Part shown: positions 12,246-25,511 of the stretch, piece by piece
Position numbering within the stretch: the stretch's first letter is position 1
Layout of the letters: each line of letters begins with the position of its first letter
Assembly: GCF_022201045.2 (NCBI RefSeq)
Contig: NC_068558.1
Location: 44,171,001-44,235,000 of the forward strand
Reading direction: 5' to 3'
Length of the DNA stretch: 64,000 nt
Source: Citrus sinensis
Lineage: Eukaryota > Streptophyta > Magnoliopsida > Sapindales > Rutaceae
Program-made: the position numbers and the translations under genes
Notes under the pieces: generated by a model
Database searches by the model: none
Told to the model about the DNA's origin: nothing
What the model saw: the letters and a program-made list of their open reading frames with translations, nothing else

Positions 12246-12791
12246 GAGTGCTTGCGACGGTTAGTTCCTCTTGTCCTATTGTTTTGATATTTGTGTAATC
12301 TTAATTTAATATTAAAATATTAATAACTTTTAATTTTATTTTAATATTATTATCTTATGCCGAACGAATTTATCTTAATATCCTCATACCTTAATATTAT
12401 TTATTTTTTGAAATAGAATATTTTTTAAATTATATTTTTTTTAAAAAAAAAAGAAGGCCTAACTAGAGATTGAATTTCCGATGAGGTTAATGTAAAATCC
12501 TCTGTTAAATAATCTATCACTACCCTCATTTCTGTAGGCTAGAAAAGAAATTGATGAAAAAAAATGAAGAAAATGTTGTAGTGGACAGGAGAAAAAGAAG
12601 AAAAACACTTGGAGAGAGGGAGAGGATGAGGATATTAAGATAAATTCATTTAGCATAAAGATAATAATATTAAAATAAAATTAAAAGTTATTAATATTTT
12701 AATATTAAATTAAGATTACACAAATATCAAAACCGTAGGATACGTGGCGAGAGAAGAAGTTAGAAGAAGCTATCGACTGTCGCTAGCACTC
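12246..12791. mobile_element. Foldback (MITE-like) element with long inverted arms
   Basis: The left end GAGTGCTTGCGACGGT (12246) pairs with ACTGTCGCTAGCACTC (ending 12791), with two mismatches. The inner arms 12276-12384 and 12626-12731 are near-perfect inverted copies (TTTTGATATTTGTGTAATC against GATTACACAAATATCAAAA). No clear target duplication is visible, so the superfamily is undetermined, and the true ends may lie a few bases further out near AATAGG/CCTATT. Confidence 0.7.
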
Positions 12792-13654
12792 CTATTGCAT
12801 CAGTAAAATTTAGAATGACGAGACACCAATAAAAACTAATTTCTTAAAGATTCATATTATTAAAAAAAATTTCCCATGGTGGTTTTTTGCAATATTAACT
12901 TATTAAGGGTGCAAAATTTTTTCAATATATTTTATGTTTTGTCTCTAGGGTTTGGTCAATTGGGTTTTAAATAATTTTATTTAATTAGTCATCTGAGTCA
13001 AAATCCTGAAGGAGATAAATATTAAAAAATTGATTTGAGTTTACCCATCCCTTTATTTTTTAAAAATTATATATATAACTAAATAAAAGGGAAAAAAGAA
13101 ACTTATTAAGCGTGCAAGATATTTTGCCTGATTTCATAATTGAACGATAGATTAAGAAGTGGTGCTTTTATAGTCTTATTCATTTTAGGTAAGGCACATA
13201 ATTAATTTCAAACTCGCAAAAAACTTCCTAATTGAGCAACAAAAGTGAGTGCCAGAAACAATTGTCTAACTTAGCTAAAACGATTGGATTTTTCTGTGGC
13301 TAGCTCTAATGCTTAAAGCACCAAAATCCCACTCTCTTTTATTTGCAACCTAAGGGACGTGTAGTTTAATTTATTTATACCATAGTGGTCTCTCCACTTA
13401 TTGTCATCTGTCTTCTCTTCTATCAATTTATCAAACTTTATCGTGTTTGTGACTTTGTGCTCTCTTTGTTAAATTCTATTATCCATTTGTTGCTCACTTC
13501 TGCAAAAACTGGCTTGATCGCACTTGAAGCTACAATTTAAATGTCCCATCATAGTTTTTTATTATACTGTCTCATATTTTTCCAATTGGTCAAAACAAAC
13601 TCCAGAGTCTCATAAGGCCCACTATATTAGTAGTAGTTTTTTATTATTTTATTT
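12792..13654. other. Intergenic stretch without a gene
   Basis: AT-rich DNA with no supported coding region, RNA gene or long repeat. Confidence 0.35.
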
Positions 13655-14410
13655 TTAAAAAAAAGGAGATTGTCAATTTTCTCATACTGTAATTAGTATA
13701 TACTATTTATTCCTTTGTTGTTTTTATAATAGTCAAGAATCTCCTAACAGTATAAGTTTACAATATTATCTTAATTTTTAAATATATTTATATATTTATT
13801 ATAAATTAAGTAAACCATATGAATAGAAACTAAATAAAAAATTAAAATAAATTAAGTAAATCATATGAATAGAAACTAAATAAAAAAAATTTAAGTATTA
13901 AAAACACGAAAAATATGTTTGATGTGAACGAAGAATTAATAATAAAAATTTTTCTTGCCCTTTTTTATTTTATAAACATTTTCTTCTAATAAATATTTTA
14001 TAAGATTTTAAAATTTAATGTAAAAAGTGCGAGAAAAATATTTTATTATTTATTCTATAATAATTTTTTATTTATCATTCAAGTTTTCTTATAATAAATT
14101 TTTATTATTTTATAATAATTTTATTATAAGAAAATGTTTATAAAATAAAAAATACAGGAAAAATATTTTTATTATTAAATTTTCACATCAAAACATATAT
14201 TTCTCATTTTTAATACGTAATTTTTTTATTTTAATTTTCATTCATATGATTTATTTAATCTAGAATAAATATAAACAAAATTTATTTAAAAATAAGAGTA
14301 ATATTGTAAACTTATACTGTCATGAGAGTTATTGGCTATTATAAAAACAACAAGAGACAAATAGTATATATTAATTACAGTAGGAGAGAAATTGACAAAC
14401 TCTTTTTTTT
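13655..14410. mobile_element. Large foldback element (~750 bp)
   Basis: The left half is matched by an inverted copy on the right: GGAGATTGTCAATTTTCTC (13665) against GAGAAATTGACAAACTC (to 14402), then ACAGTATAAGTTTACAATAT (13748) against ATATTGTAAACTTATACTGT (14301-14320). The arms cover roughly 250-300 bp each with small indels. The left arm also holds a local direct repeat of about 50 bp with CATATGAATAGAAACTAAAT at 13818 and 13863. No coding sequence and no clean target duplication were found. Confidence 0.72.
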
Positions 14411-16567
14411 AAAAAAAAAAAGAAGAAGAAGAAAATATCATCTAACAGCACCAAATTATCTAATTCCAAAACCAAAATGTATGCCCCTTCAACTCATTCA
14501 AAGTCAAAAGGCTTCGAAAATTTGCTAAGATTTTAACCCACCAACCATGGCATTAGTGCTCAATATTAAACTTTTCTTACGGCAAGGATTAGAATGGTGT
14601 GCAGGTGAGGCAATTAAAATGGAGGATAAATTGAAAAGAAGCTGGTCGAATCAAATGGTGCCATGTCGGGATCATAGACTCTCAATTGCCCTTGTTCTAA
14701 ATATAAGGCCTCAAATGGATCTTTAGAAATTAACTGTGCTTTAATGGATAGTCATGATATCCCGTGAAAAGTGCCTCTTATTACGCAGCACATTACCCTC
14801 TCTATCTTTTCAGCTTTAAGTAAACGAAATTAACTGTGCTTTAATGGATAGTCATGATATCCTCCACCCTTAATGGTTCATGATATCTTGTCATCCCCGA
14901 AAATGGAGGGAAGAGACAAAAATATTTGAATTCGATATTGACATGAATTTTATAGTGATCTTTATACAAGTTGTGATTGGTAGCGAACAAGAATATATTT
15001 TTAATTGAATCTTATTTGTACCATAAACATTATGTGCCACAACACTTTAAAAAGATGAGCACTAGATTCAATCAAAAAATTAAATCATAATTTTATTCGT
15101 AATTGGTGTTAGGTTCCTAACATAAGTCAATTGTCAAATTTTCCTTGAAATTAAAAAGAAATAGGAAAAAAATCAGTCAACAATAAGTCAAACGGGAAGC
15201 CAAGTAATCATAAGAGGAGCACGTGCCTCTCCAAGAGACTGTCCATCTCTAATGGCCAACTGACTAATTTAAGCGAAAATATTAAAGAAAAGGACAAGTC
15301 TGAAGTGAAAACTATTAATGAATGAAACGGAGAAAATAAATTTCAATGAGTGCAAATATTCAATTTTTACAAGTGTTAGAAATAAAAAAAGAAAATAACG
15401 TAGTTAACATAATCTGGAAATAACAATTAACAAATAGAGATGAAGTAAATTATTAACTTATTTTGTTGATTGATAATGAGCATTTTTTAATCAATAATTA
15501 GGATAGAGAAAATCAATCATTTTGATTTATTGTTTTATTTTTCATTATTGTTTGATTCTGCCTCCTCCTCCCTGAAGCGCTAGCCAGGGAAACTTTGATA
15601 GTTTCTAAATAACGAAGGATTTGACACCGTAACACTGGAGTTTGAGATTTGTATTCAAGATTTTATATTATTAGCACTTGGGACTTGGGAGTGCGTAGAA
15701 ATGAAAGAAGCATTGAGAAAGATTTAGTTATGGAAGATTCAAGAGCCGGTGATGGTGATGCTATAAACAAGTTCCTCACTTTTATGTATCAGTATGATAG
15801 CCACACAAAAGCAGTAACACATTTTAACTTTTAATTTCCTTATTCCATCATTGCATGCAAGTTAATTTATTCAACACTAACCACAAATTCACATGGTTTT
15901 AATGCAGTAGAATATATGGCGAACGAAAAAAATGGTATAGTGATAGCGCCGCGCACTTATTCCTGACCAAACGCGAAGACTCAGCAGAAATTGTTAAACA
16001 TAATGTTAATGGTTCAGGAATTTGATGGCGGTGGTCGATTGGAAGCTGTGGACCCTCCCTATTAGCTTGCCTTGATTATTCTAATGGAGCTCTGCTCCGG
16101 CACTGTGGGATCCAGTGGCAGTGGATGAATCGTCGTCATCCACTGCACGACAGATAATTTGATGTGATAGAAGCGGGACCCAACAAGAAAGGCCAATCAG
16201 AATTGCGCATACGAAATTAAAAACTAGATGGCAAGGACAAACAAATGCGTACGGACGACTTCCGTGGCACGGATTTTTGAGATATTTTATTGGAGGATAG
16301 ATAGATAGATAGATAGATAGATACACGGATTCCAGAAGCGTAAGCTACTGCTGATCGTGGCTTTTTAGGTATGTTTGGTTATTGCTTAGACACGCCTTTC
16401 GTCATCATCAAATCAATAGCTTTCTGATATCCGCAGTACGTGTGTATATCACCGTTAAGGCAGCTTCCGCGAACGACAATGTTGGTGAAATCAACGGTCC
16501 AGATAAACGAACAAACATAACCACATCATTTTCTTTTGGACTCCTACCTCTAGGAAGATTTAAATAT
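14411..16567. other. Intergenic stretch with a duplicated 35-bp segment
   Basis: No supported gene. The segment GAAATTAACTGTGCTTTAAT, continuing to GATATCC, appears twice about 99 bp apart (near 14726 and 14825). A (GATA)n microsatellite lies at 16297-16321. Open frames in this interval have no recognisable domain. Confidence 0.45.
16297..16321. repeat. (GATA)n microsatellite
   Basis: Six perfect tandem GATA units are visible in otherwise unique sequence. Confidence 0.9.
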
Positions 16568-17488
16568 GGAAAATGCTACTTTTTCCAAGACAAACCTCGG
16601 GTCAAACCCTGAATTAAATCAAAATCACTCCGTTTTGATTTTATTTTTTTTGCTTGAAACGCAGTCGTTTCAGCTTAGTGAAAACAAAAAAAATAAAGCT
16701 GTTTTTCTTCTTTTTCCTCTTCGATTCCTTTTTGCTTCCATGAAATGTAGTCGTTTCAGCCTAGTGAAAGCAAACCTAGGTTTATGCATTTTCTTCTAAA
16801 TCTGAAGCCCTATAAGTTCGTTTGTAGTTTGTATTGGAGCTGTAAAATGCAGAGCAATTGCAAGACAAATTATAGACCAGTTCAACATAAATTGCAGACC
16901 AATTCAGCACAAATTGCAGAAGTCACTTGCACAACAATTCATCACAAAATGCAGAGCAATTGAAAACAAAATGCAGACAAATCTGCACACAGTTTCTGGA
17001 CCAAAATCTCATTTTCATCATCATTCATCCTCAACACTAGGCATTAAGCACCCAAATCAAGTGCGGAAAGGAAAAATGAATATCAATTGCAATTTAACAC
17101 AATTATTTTCTTAACATTTTATTTCAACCGAAAATTAAATAAAATGGAAATGACAATAGCTATAAAAATTCAGCACTTGCAAAGCAATTAAATTCAGCAC
17201 TTGCAGAGCAATTATATTAAGCACTTGCACTAGATCAACCAAATTGCAGCACTAAAGATCGAAGACGTTTGGGTTTGTTTTGCTTGGGTCAAACGGCAAC
17301 GTTTGCTTTCGGTTGATTGAAACGGCTGGTGAAACGAAGAGGAGAGGAAGACGAAAACGAAGACATTTGCTTTTGTTTGGCTGAAACGACTACGTTTTAT
17401 GGAAGTAAAAAGGAAAAAAAAAAAAGAAACCAAAACGGCGTCATTTTAGTTTAATTTGAGGTTTGACCCAGGGTAAATAGCAAAACTC
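16568..17488. mobile_element. Non-autonomous Mutator-like element with 9-bp target duplication
   Basis: TTTAAATAT flanks the element exactly at 16559-16567 and 17489-17497. The ends are imperfect inverted repeats (GGAAAATGCTACTTTTTCC against the complement GAGTTTTGCTATTTACCC). Pairing extends inward over about 200 bp, including GGGTCAAACC with GGTTTGACCC and GTAGTCGTTTCAGCC (16748-16762) with GGCTGAAACGACTACG. The middle (about 16845-17235) carries degenerate copies of AATGCAGAGCAATTG and AGCACTTGCAGAGCAATT. No transposase is encoded. Confidence 0.82.
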
Positions 17489-17497
17489 TTTAAATAT

Positions 17498-20160
17498 TCG
17501 ATGTTGATGTGCATAAAATATTATTTTTAAGTAGAAAGAGAAAATTGATCGATCAAGTTACGTATCCCACCAAATTCTACAGCAAAAACCTAATATCTTT
17601 TTTTAGTGCAGCCTCAAAGCTCGGAAGTTGGAAATGACCAGAGACCTTAATACATAGAATATGTACAACGTATTCAAATTCTTCATTAATATTTGATTAA
17701 TTACTTACTTTTTGGTTATTTATTTGTTAATTTAATTTAATAAATTCATTGCTGCTGGCTTCTTTGGTAATTGGTATTGTAGATTTTAGAGAGAATGCAC
17801 ATGAACTTGTGGGTTTCGCGTCAACGGGGCTTTGGTCAATGTCACTTGAGCACAGTGATCACGACGTGCACTGAAAATAAAATAAAGTATAATGCACTAA
17901 CAAATTAAGGAGTGTCATAAACCAAATAAATACAATTCGATTGGTGCATCTGGATGCATTTTAATTAAATTATCGTTTCTAGTTATAAAATTCTTCTCCT
18001 TGCTTTTTCTTTTCTTTTTTTTTCGTCCTTTGAATTTCAAAACGCATGCTTGTGATCCACCACCAAAAACCGCGTGGTAGTTAATTTGCCTTTTAAGTTA
18101 GTGCTTGGAAATTACATGAATGGTACAATTTTCGTACACTACAAAAGCAACAAATCATCCACCCTAATATATAAAGTGACTTCCACATAATGAATTTCAA
18201 AATCTGCATTGCCTATGACTATGAGCTATGACTTCATTGGTGTTTGGACATTTATATATTAGGGTTGACATGTTTCTATTGAGCCGACGTATATTTATGT
18301 TCTCAAAAATCAATTGGGGCAGAAGCATGCTTACCACCTACAGCGATTTATTTTTCAGGCCAGGCTTGGGGATGATGAATTTTGAGTTGGTACAGCCCTT
18401 ATAATTTGTGATAATATGATTTCCTCTCCACAAGCACGCAGGGTCTATCCTGGTTGGACCGAGATTGAACCAATTTTTCTGTTCTCAAATTAGCCAGGAT
18501 CGAGCTTCCAATTTTTCTCAATTTGTTATTCGGGATGATTTTATTTTTCGATCTTCATCTTCTCATTGTTTTTGTGAAGATCAGCGTTTTGATGATAGTT
18601 TTCTTAGAATTGTCTATATATATATAGACAATTAAGAAATTATATAAAATGCACAATAGAAAACGAAAAAGGAGCACATGATTTTTTTTTTTAGAAAATA
18701 AAAATGTACGCAGGAAAAAAATGTGCGTATATGTATATGTACATATACAATTAAAGTTTAAGTAAGAAATGACCAAAAAAAGTTCAAATGAAGGTAAATT
18801 TGCGTTTAAATTAATGATGACGTTAGATATCTATTTAACAGAATTAAAAAACAACAGGGACATGCTAATTATATGCATTAACTAAGTCATTGGAACACAA
18901 TGGTTTGTATTTGGTTCCTAAAGGGGCACTCGACTCCGACCGATTGTGTTGTAATGAGTTATTTAAACCTACCAAATACTCAATAATCGTAATATCGTTT
19001 GGTCAAGAAGAGAATTCCATCCTGCCTATTTTCTTTAGATACAAAAAATGAAAGGAATAATTTCAAAGAACAATTTTGAGTTAGGTATGAGAAGAATAAA
19101 AGTAAAGATAAAGACAAGTAAAATCAGTAGACTTTTAAGATCGATTATCGATCAATATTAAGATTACTTGAATCAATCAAATTCTTAGACATTATAATTG
19201 CAGTATTTAATTTCCTTTTCATATTTTCAATTCTATATAATTGAGCCCTTATGCTTAACTGCTTATGATGAATAAGAGTGAAATTTATATTCTTCACATG
19301 AAAATAAATTTCAAGTATTTAATTATTACAGAAATATAGTCAATATAATCACGTAGCAGACAATATAAAGTGGCATAGACCTCAACATCCTCCACTATGG
19401 ATAAGTGGACTCATTTTCCATTTAATCATCACTAAACTATGCAGTTTCAATCCAGTTAGTCTTGTAAAATATACTCCACTTACACAGTTATTTTCAACAC
19501 TCAACTCGTTTTCAGACCAGTTTAATTTGAAGTAACAATTAATATATAAATGGGAGCAGCAAATTATATATAGCCGAAAACTGTAATTATGTAATCCCTC
19601 CAATTATTAGCCACAAAATTCATATATGTATAGAAGAATAATATAGATAGAACGGTCTTCAAGCACATGATTGCATGACACCCTAGCATGTATACTAAAA
19701 CAATCGCTAAGCTTTCTGAAAATTAGAGTTAATTCCTGAGTCAAGGCACGGTCTCTTATAAGGGCTATGTAACTTGCTAATTGTTGCATGAATTAAGGCC
19801 AATTATATTAGAGGCGAAGATACGAAGAATTAGCTAGTCATACCAATTTATTTAAAGAGCCATTCTCAGCTTACTGTAGATGTCTAGTGATCGGTTGTCA
19901 TACTTGGATGGGAAAAGACCATTGTCTATATCAGGAGGCACACTCATGCCATGCAAGCGTGTTCCACTAGAGCCACTTCATCAATAGTCGTCTCGATCAC
20001 AAAATTAAATTAAAATAAAAAATTTTATTATGCAACATAAAAATTGCACAAGCAAACACCTGGTACTTCGTCTTCCATTACTTTACGCCAATTCGGTAAT
20101 TATAAGTGCAAAAGGTCTATGTCCACTTTAGACATCAACGCAATTACTACAACATTCTCA
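17498..20160. other. Intergenic stretch upstream of the ALMT gene
   Basis: No supported gene. A near-perfect short palindrome centred on (TA)n, with arms ATTGTCTATA and TATAGACAAT, lies at about 18601-18638. The rest is AT-rich single-copy-looking DNA. Confidence 0.4.
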
Positions 20161-20168
20161 TGGGATGA

Positions 20169-20296
20169 TTATATATATAGGTTAGCCCTCAGCCTAACTT
20201 CTCAAGAAGAAAGTGAAATTTAGCTCAAAGCAAACGGAAAAGAGTAGAGAGATCTTTTTTTTTTTTTTTTTTTTTTTTTTCTTATAATATACCGAT
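20169..20296 (+). promoter_or_regulatory. Putative ALMT core promoter and 5' leader
   Basis: TTATATATATAGG at 20169-20181 is a plausible TATA box about 120 bp upstream of the chosen ATG. A run of about 28 T (20253-20280) lies in the presumed leader, 16 bp before the start codon. Transcription start is inferred from spacing only. Confidence 0.4.
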
Positions 20297-22562
20297 ATGG
20301 GTTCGACTGTGATTGCTATTCCCGATAGAGAGGATGTGGCTCCTAAAGAGAAGAAGAAATTTCGAGACTTTTTTCTTCCTATTATTAGCTTTGTTAGAGA
20401 AGTAGACAGCAAATATGACTTGAGAAAATTGATTCATAGTATCAAAGTTGGAGTTGCTCTTGTTTCGGTTTCTCTTCTCTATCTGGTTGATCCTCTCTAT
20501 AAGCAAGTTGGTGAAAATGCCATGTGGGCTATAATGACCGTCGTGGTCATCTTTGAGTTCTATGCAGGTTTGTTTAAGTTACACATTCGTTTTATGAGGG
20601 AATTTAAATATTAGTGCTGATCCGAGCTCTGCATGCGCTAATCTCTTAATCAATATTTCAAATTTATTTTATAATACACTATAGGTGCTACACTTAGCAA
20701 AGGCTTAAATCGAGGAATCGGAACTATATTAGGAGGTGGATTGGGGTGCTTAGCAGCAGCTTTTGCTCAAGATGTTGGTGGGATTGGCAACAGCATTGTC
20801 GTTGGCATTTCTGTTTTCATAAGTGGTAAATATTATTCCTATAATCTTTACACACATAATTAACCGAGGCCCAACAGCATCTAATTAACTTAATTTATAT
20901 AACACGTGCAAATTAATTATGATTGTTATATTTCAGGTGCAGCAGCAACGTATATGCGATTGGTTCCGAGAATAAAGAAAAGATATGAGTACGGAACCAT
21001 GATATTTATCCTCACTTTCAATCTGGTGGTGGTATCCGGCTTGCGAGCTGGCGAGGTCATGCAATTAGCCCGCGAACGTCTCACAACAATTGTTATGGGT
21101 TTTGTTATCTGCATTTTCATCAGTTTACTTGTTTTCCCCATATGGGCTGGTGATGAACTTCATGACTCTTTAACCTCAAAATTCGAACACCTCGCTCGCT
21201 CCATTGAAGGTATGTAAATTTCTTCGATAATAATCAGTCAAAAAGAGATCCAGCTTGATATTCAATCAAAAATATTGATTTGTGGAATATTATAAGTTAA
21301 TTATAATTGAAAGGGTTACTATATATAATTAATAATTCAAGAAGTTATTTGTTGTAGGATGCTTGGAGGAGTACTTCAAAGTTGACACCGAGAAAGAAAA
21401 CCGGCCCGGTTTTAGTTTAAGCTCTTGTAAGTCAGTACTCCATTCAAAGGCAAAGGATGAATCACTGGTAAATTAACTATTCTTTTCACCCACTTCATTG
21501 CTACTCCTTAAAAACCCACTATAATTCATTATTAATAAACTTTAAGCCACTTTTGCGTACATTTAGATATCAAAACCAACTCCATGATTATTAAAAAGCT
21601 ATCATGCATTTCTCAGGCAAATTTTGCAAGATGGGAACCCTGGCATGGGAAATTTAGATTGTCTTACCCTTGGAAGAAATATCTAAAAATCGGAGAGGTT
21701 CTTCGTGATATGGCTGCAAATGTTCTTTCCGTTAAAGGCTGTCTTCAATCTCCTAGACAGGTATTATTATTATTATTATTATTATTTGTTAGGTTGGGTA
21801 CTGCTTAGTCCTATATTTTAAAAAATATTTAAAGCATCTTTGTTATTATTTCTGTTACACCTTTACACTTGTTTTTTATTACTTTTACAATGATTCTTTT
21901 ATAACAATCTTAGGACATAAATAAAAAGAAAAAATATTTGTTTACCAAATTAACTTTTAAAAAAATTATATAAACTTTTATTTTACTTTTAGGGTCAATT
22001 TGGTAAATTAATAATTTTCCTTTTTAATATGCCTCTATAATTGTTGTATGGATATTATTACAAAAATAAAGAAAAAATAAGGTCGAAGTGTACAACAAGA
22101 GTATTTTGGGATATGTTTGAAATATAAGATACTAAATAAGCATTTATTCCTTTATTTATTTATTTTTTTCATAACCAAATGTCACAAGTTCATTAATTTA
22201 TTTTTGTACGTACCATTGCATGTCGTCAGTCTTTACAAAACCTGAGAGCATCAATCAAAGAACCGTGTGAAATAGTAGGGTCATCACTTGCATGGGCACT
22301 AAGAGAGCTTGGGGAGAGCATCAAGAAAATGAATAAATGTGAGACAGCGGGTTTGATAATGCCAAAGCTGAAGTCAATCAGACACGAACTAAACCTAATC
22401 ATTACTCCATCTGCACTAGCAAGCGTGGAGAAGAGTACTGATGCCCTCGAACTTGCAAGCTTTGTATTTTCGTTGATGGAGATGGTTGATAAAGTGGAAG
22501 AATTGACTAAGGAGGTTGAAGAACTTGGAGGCCTTGCTGGCTTTCATGCTAACAGTAAATAG
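20297..22562 (+). CDS. ALMT: Aluminium-activated malate transporter family anion channel
   Basis: Six exons splice in frame: 20297-20567, 20685-20825, 20937-21209, 21358-21467, 21617-21760 and 22230-22562, giving about 423 residues. The N-terminal half holds the ALMT membrane domain. A first segment near [18 protein letters not shown] is followed by the family signature [20 protein letters not shown], a glycine-rich helix [33 protein letters not shown], and a last pair ending [16 protein letters not shown]. The C-terminal cytosolic half has the WEP motif (WEPWHGKF), seen across the family, and helices rich in Glu/Lys. Members conduct malate and other anions across the plasma membrane or tonoplast. 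The protein is somewhat short for the family (usually about 450-550) because the C-terminal tail is brief. No disabling lesion is seen. The exact subclade cannot be told from this sequence alone. Confidence 0.92.
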
Positions 22563-24041
22563 CGAGTTTTGCTAAGATATATATATATATAGCATATATA
22601 TTTTATATATGTATAGATTCAAGAGAAGCATATGCCAATTTTTGGCTCCTTTGAAACGTAGATACATGTATGTTTCAAGAAAGTAAAAGTTTCTTGGGAT
22701 GAATGTTGAACTTAAAAATGTGAGGGTATGTAATGTATTGAAACAAATGGAAAAACTATGTCCTCAATTGAAAAATATTGAAAATTTATTGCATCCCGTA
22801 AATATAAATATATTAGCAATGATTGAACAGTCGAAGCCTCCAAGCACCACGTACAACAATTAGAAAGCAACCTCTTTAAGAAAAATAAACAAATAGCCTT
22901 TAAACGACTTCTTGTCCAATTGAAATTAAGAGATATTACATGGAATAATAACTCTGAGGCCAAGAAAAACAATATTAAAATGACAACAGAACAAGAAAAT
23001 TATGTAGACTGAGTCAAATGACCATTTCGATCCACCAATATCCTATTGCAAAGCAAAGAGTAATGCTTAGTTTTGCCCCTCAATTCAGATGCAAAGCAGC
23101 TACATAAAATAAAACCATTTGCTGCTGGAAGGGTGACTTCTAGTACTTGCATAATCGGAATTATCATCCATAGCTGATGATGCAGAAATATAAAAGATTG
23201 GTAAATAAGAGAAGCCAAATTTTTTAGTAATAAATATTTTATTGAAAATTTTTTAAATGAATAAAATTAGAGTTTTGAATCATTTTTATACTAAATTTAT
23301 CAAAGTAGGCAAATTTAAAATATTATTTTATAGTAAAATTCTTCTAATCTAAATAAGAAAGACAAAATAAAAGGAACCCAAATCCGAAATCTAAAACAAA
23401 AATAAAAATCCTGTAAAGTTATATGAAAATAAGAAAATAACTAAAAACTGCAAGGTGACCAGTAAATGAATGGAATTTCCAACTCGACTATAGGACAAAA
23501 TAGAATAAGCATTTATGGGTTTGATATGTCTCTCCAAGTTTCGAAACAGTACATTAGACGTCCAAAATGGATAAAGTTCTACTTCCTAAAAGTACCATGA
23601 TCATCAAAGACTACCATCCTACATAAATTGTGACTCTAAATTTATATATATATATATATATATTAAAAAAAATCACAGATTTAAAACTATAAATTAAAAA
23701 TTTTATCTAATTATTTCTATTTTATAAAATATGCTCTTTGATAGACTCGAATCACTCTCTATTTTATACCTAGCTTATGACTCAAAATACATGAAGCAAT
23801 GATAGAGACGTTTCACATGCTTTACATGAAGAGAAACCATAGTAGTTTTCAAAAGAACAGCTACCTAATTTGTTCCATATGAATTTAATTTAACAACTAC
23901 AAACAATAGAACAGGAACATTTCAACAAAAGACAAATCACAAAAAGCATACTTGAAACTTATGTTTGATGGAAAAACCAAAGCCAAAAATCTGCATAAAA
24001 GTCAACACAAACTTCATTTCTATCTAAAACATAGAAAAGAG
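22563..24041. other. Intergenic stretch between ALMT and DUF26 genes
   Basis: AT-rich, with short (TA)n tracts near 22580 and 23643-23663. No supported gene or long repeat. It presumably holds the ALMT 3' end and the promoter of the next gene. Confidence 0.4.
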
Positions 24042-24446
24042 ATGGATTTGCTTAAAAAATTAGCAGTGATTATGGTTGGAATGTTGTTTATATTCTGCAG
24101 AACTGTTACGAGTGTTCCCAATACAAACGTGACAAACGTTCTCTGCAACTCGGGAGAGTACACACACGGAGATCCTTTCGCCATAAGTTTAGCTTATGTT
24201 CTTGCAGATTTGGAGACTGTAACATCAGCAAGCAAAGATTATGATTACTACAACATATCACCTTATCCTAATGCATTTGCCTATGGTCATGCTGCTTGTA
24301 ACAAAAATCTAACAAGTCCAGATTGCACTTCCTGTCTTGGTGCGGCCAAAACAGCAATGCTTGGTTCCTGTCCAAGCAGGATAGGATCTCGTTCAGTGCT
24401 CCACGATTGTAAAATTAGGTATGAGCAATATCCCTTTGAGGATTAA
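24042..24446 (+). CDS. Secreted single-DUF26 (ginkbilobin-like, cysteine-rich repeat) protein
   Basis: A 134-residue intronless protein. Residues 1-24 form a signal peptide (MDLLKK, then a hydrophobic core ending CRTVTS). The mature part has six cysteines at 35, 86, 95, 98, 110 and 123. They include the C-x8-C-x2-C signature (CNKNLTSPDCTSC) and the end motif RIGSRSVLHDCKIRYE of the Gnk2-homologous (DUF26) domain. The start was placed at the Met that begins the signal peptide; the frame is open further upstream (to 23952) but that part is hydrophilic. There is only one DUF26 domain and no kinase, so it belongs to the secreted single-domain type. Relatives bind mannose or act against fungi, and are often stress-induced; that role here is inference. 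Confidence 0.88.
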   Translation: MDLLKKLAVIMVGMLFIFCRTVTSVPNTNVTNVLCNSGEYTHGDPFAISLAYVLADLETVTSASKDYDYYNISPYPNAFAYGHAACNKNLTSPDCTSCLGAAKTAMLGSCPSRIGSRSVLHDCKIRYEQYPFED

Positions 24447-25505
24447 AAGGCCTACTGCTTAATCGATCTCAAGTCTTAATAGATCTGCACTTTTATCTTG
24501 TAAGTTTGTGGCTTTAGCACAAAGTGTGTGCAAATATACAAACTTATCTTTTTTAAGTGAAACGATTCCTGTTTTTGTTTAGACGCCACCTCTTCTTTGC
24601 TCTTTCCTTGTTTTATCCAATTACAGATACATGAAGGTCTCAGTACATTAATTGGTGGTTCCACAATTCTGAATTATGATCCACTACGTGTTAAATCAAA
24701 GCAACTTTGGATTAACGGGCTAATTCTCACAATGTAAAAGGAACACGTGTTCTAATCAGAGCATATGTAAAAGGATTAAGAATGTTGTTTCCGTAAGGTG
24801 AATCTTGATCTTTTCGCTGTTAGTTGTCCATGTCTTCTTAATACATCTCTATCCAATTCCATTTTTAAGTGTGCGGGTTGTGTCTATGCTTCAATTAAAA
24901 TTGACCCCGCATGACTGATAATCCATCAACCCACAACACGCTATGCGTGGGTGACTTGCAGGGCACTCTGTTCGTTTAGTGCTGAGACCATTTATTTTTC
25001 AATTTTGCTTGATTGCCATATAAAATGTTTCTCCATTTGGGTTGGGAAAATGTATCATCCTCTATTTGCTAAACATTCAGCAAATCTTGGAACAGAGATG
25101 CGACCTGTAGAGCACTAACTTTTTTGGGCATCTTTGTTACCACACCATTAATTGACATGAATAATGTTTCTATCTAATTTGAGGATAAACATATACATTT
25201 GGTCATCTTCCCTAGCATTTCAGAAAATAACTTGCAAATTATCAACATTTTTGCGTTTATAGAATTGTGTATCTTAACCAACATAGAATTTATTGATTCG
25301 AAGATTGCTCTATCTTATGATATTTTATTTTGTAATCAGTAATAATAATATTATGGAGTAAAAGATGTATCGAGTCCGGAGTCTTCACAGCTATATTTCG
25401 AGTAATAAACTGAAAATGAGAGTTTGTACAAGTGTTTGTGAAAATGTCACAGAGAAATAGAACAAAGCCTCTGTTTCAGGGCTTCATATCTGAAAGAGTA
25501 ATTAA
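24447..25505. other. Intergenic stretch downstream of the DUF26 gene
   Basis: No supported gene. The element AACACGTGTT (with a CACGTG core) occurs at about 24741-24750. Nothing repetitive beyond short motifs. Confidence 0.35.
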
Positions 25506-25511
25506 TTACCG

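Noticed and set aside
16914..17114. Frame of 66 codons inside the Mutator-type element at 16.6-17.5 kb
   Set aside because: Built from the repeated GCAGAGCAATT words and without any transposase-like motif.
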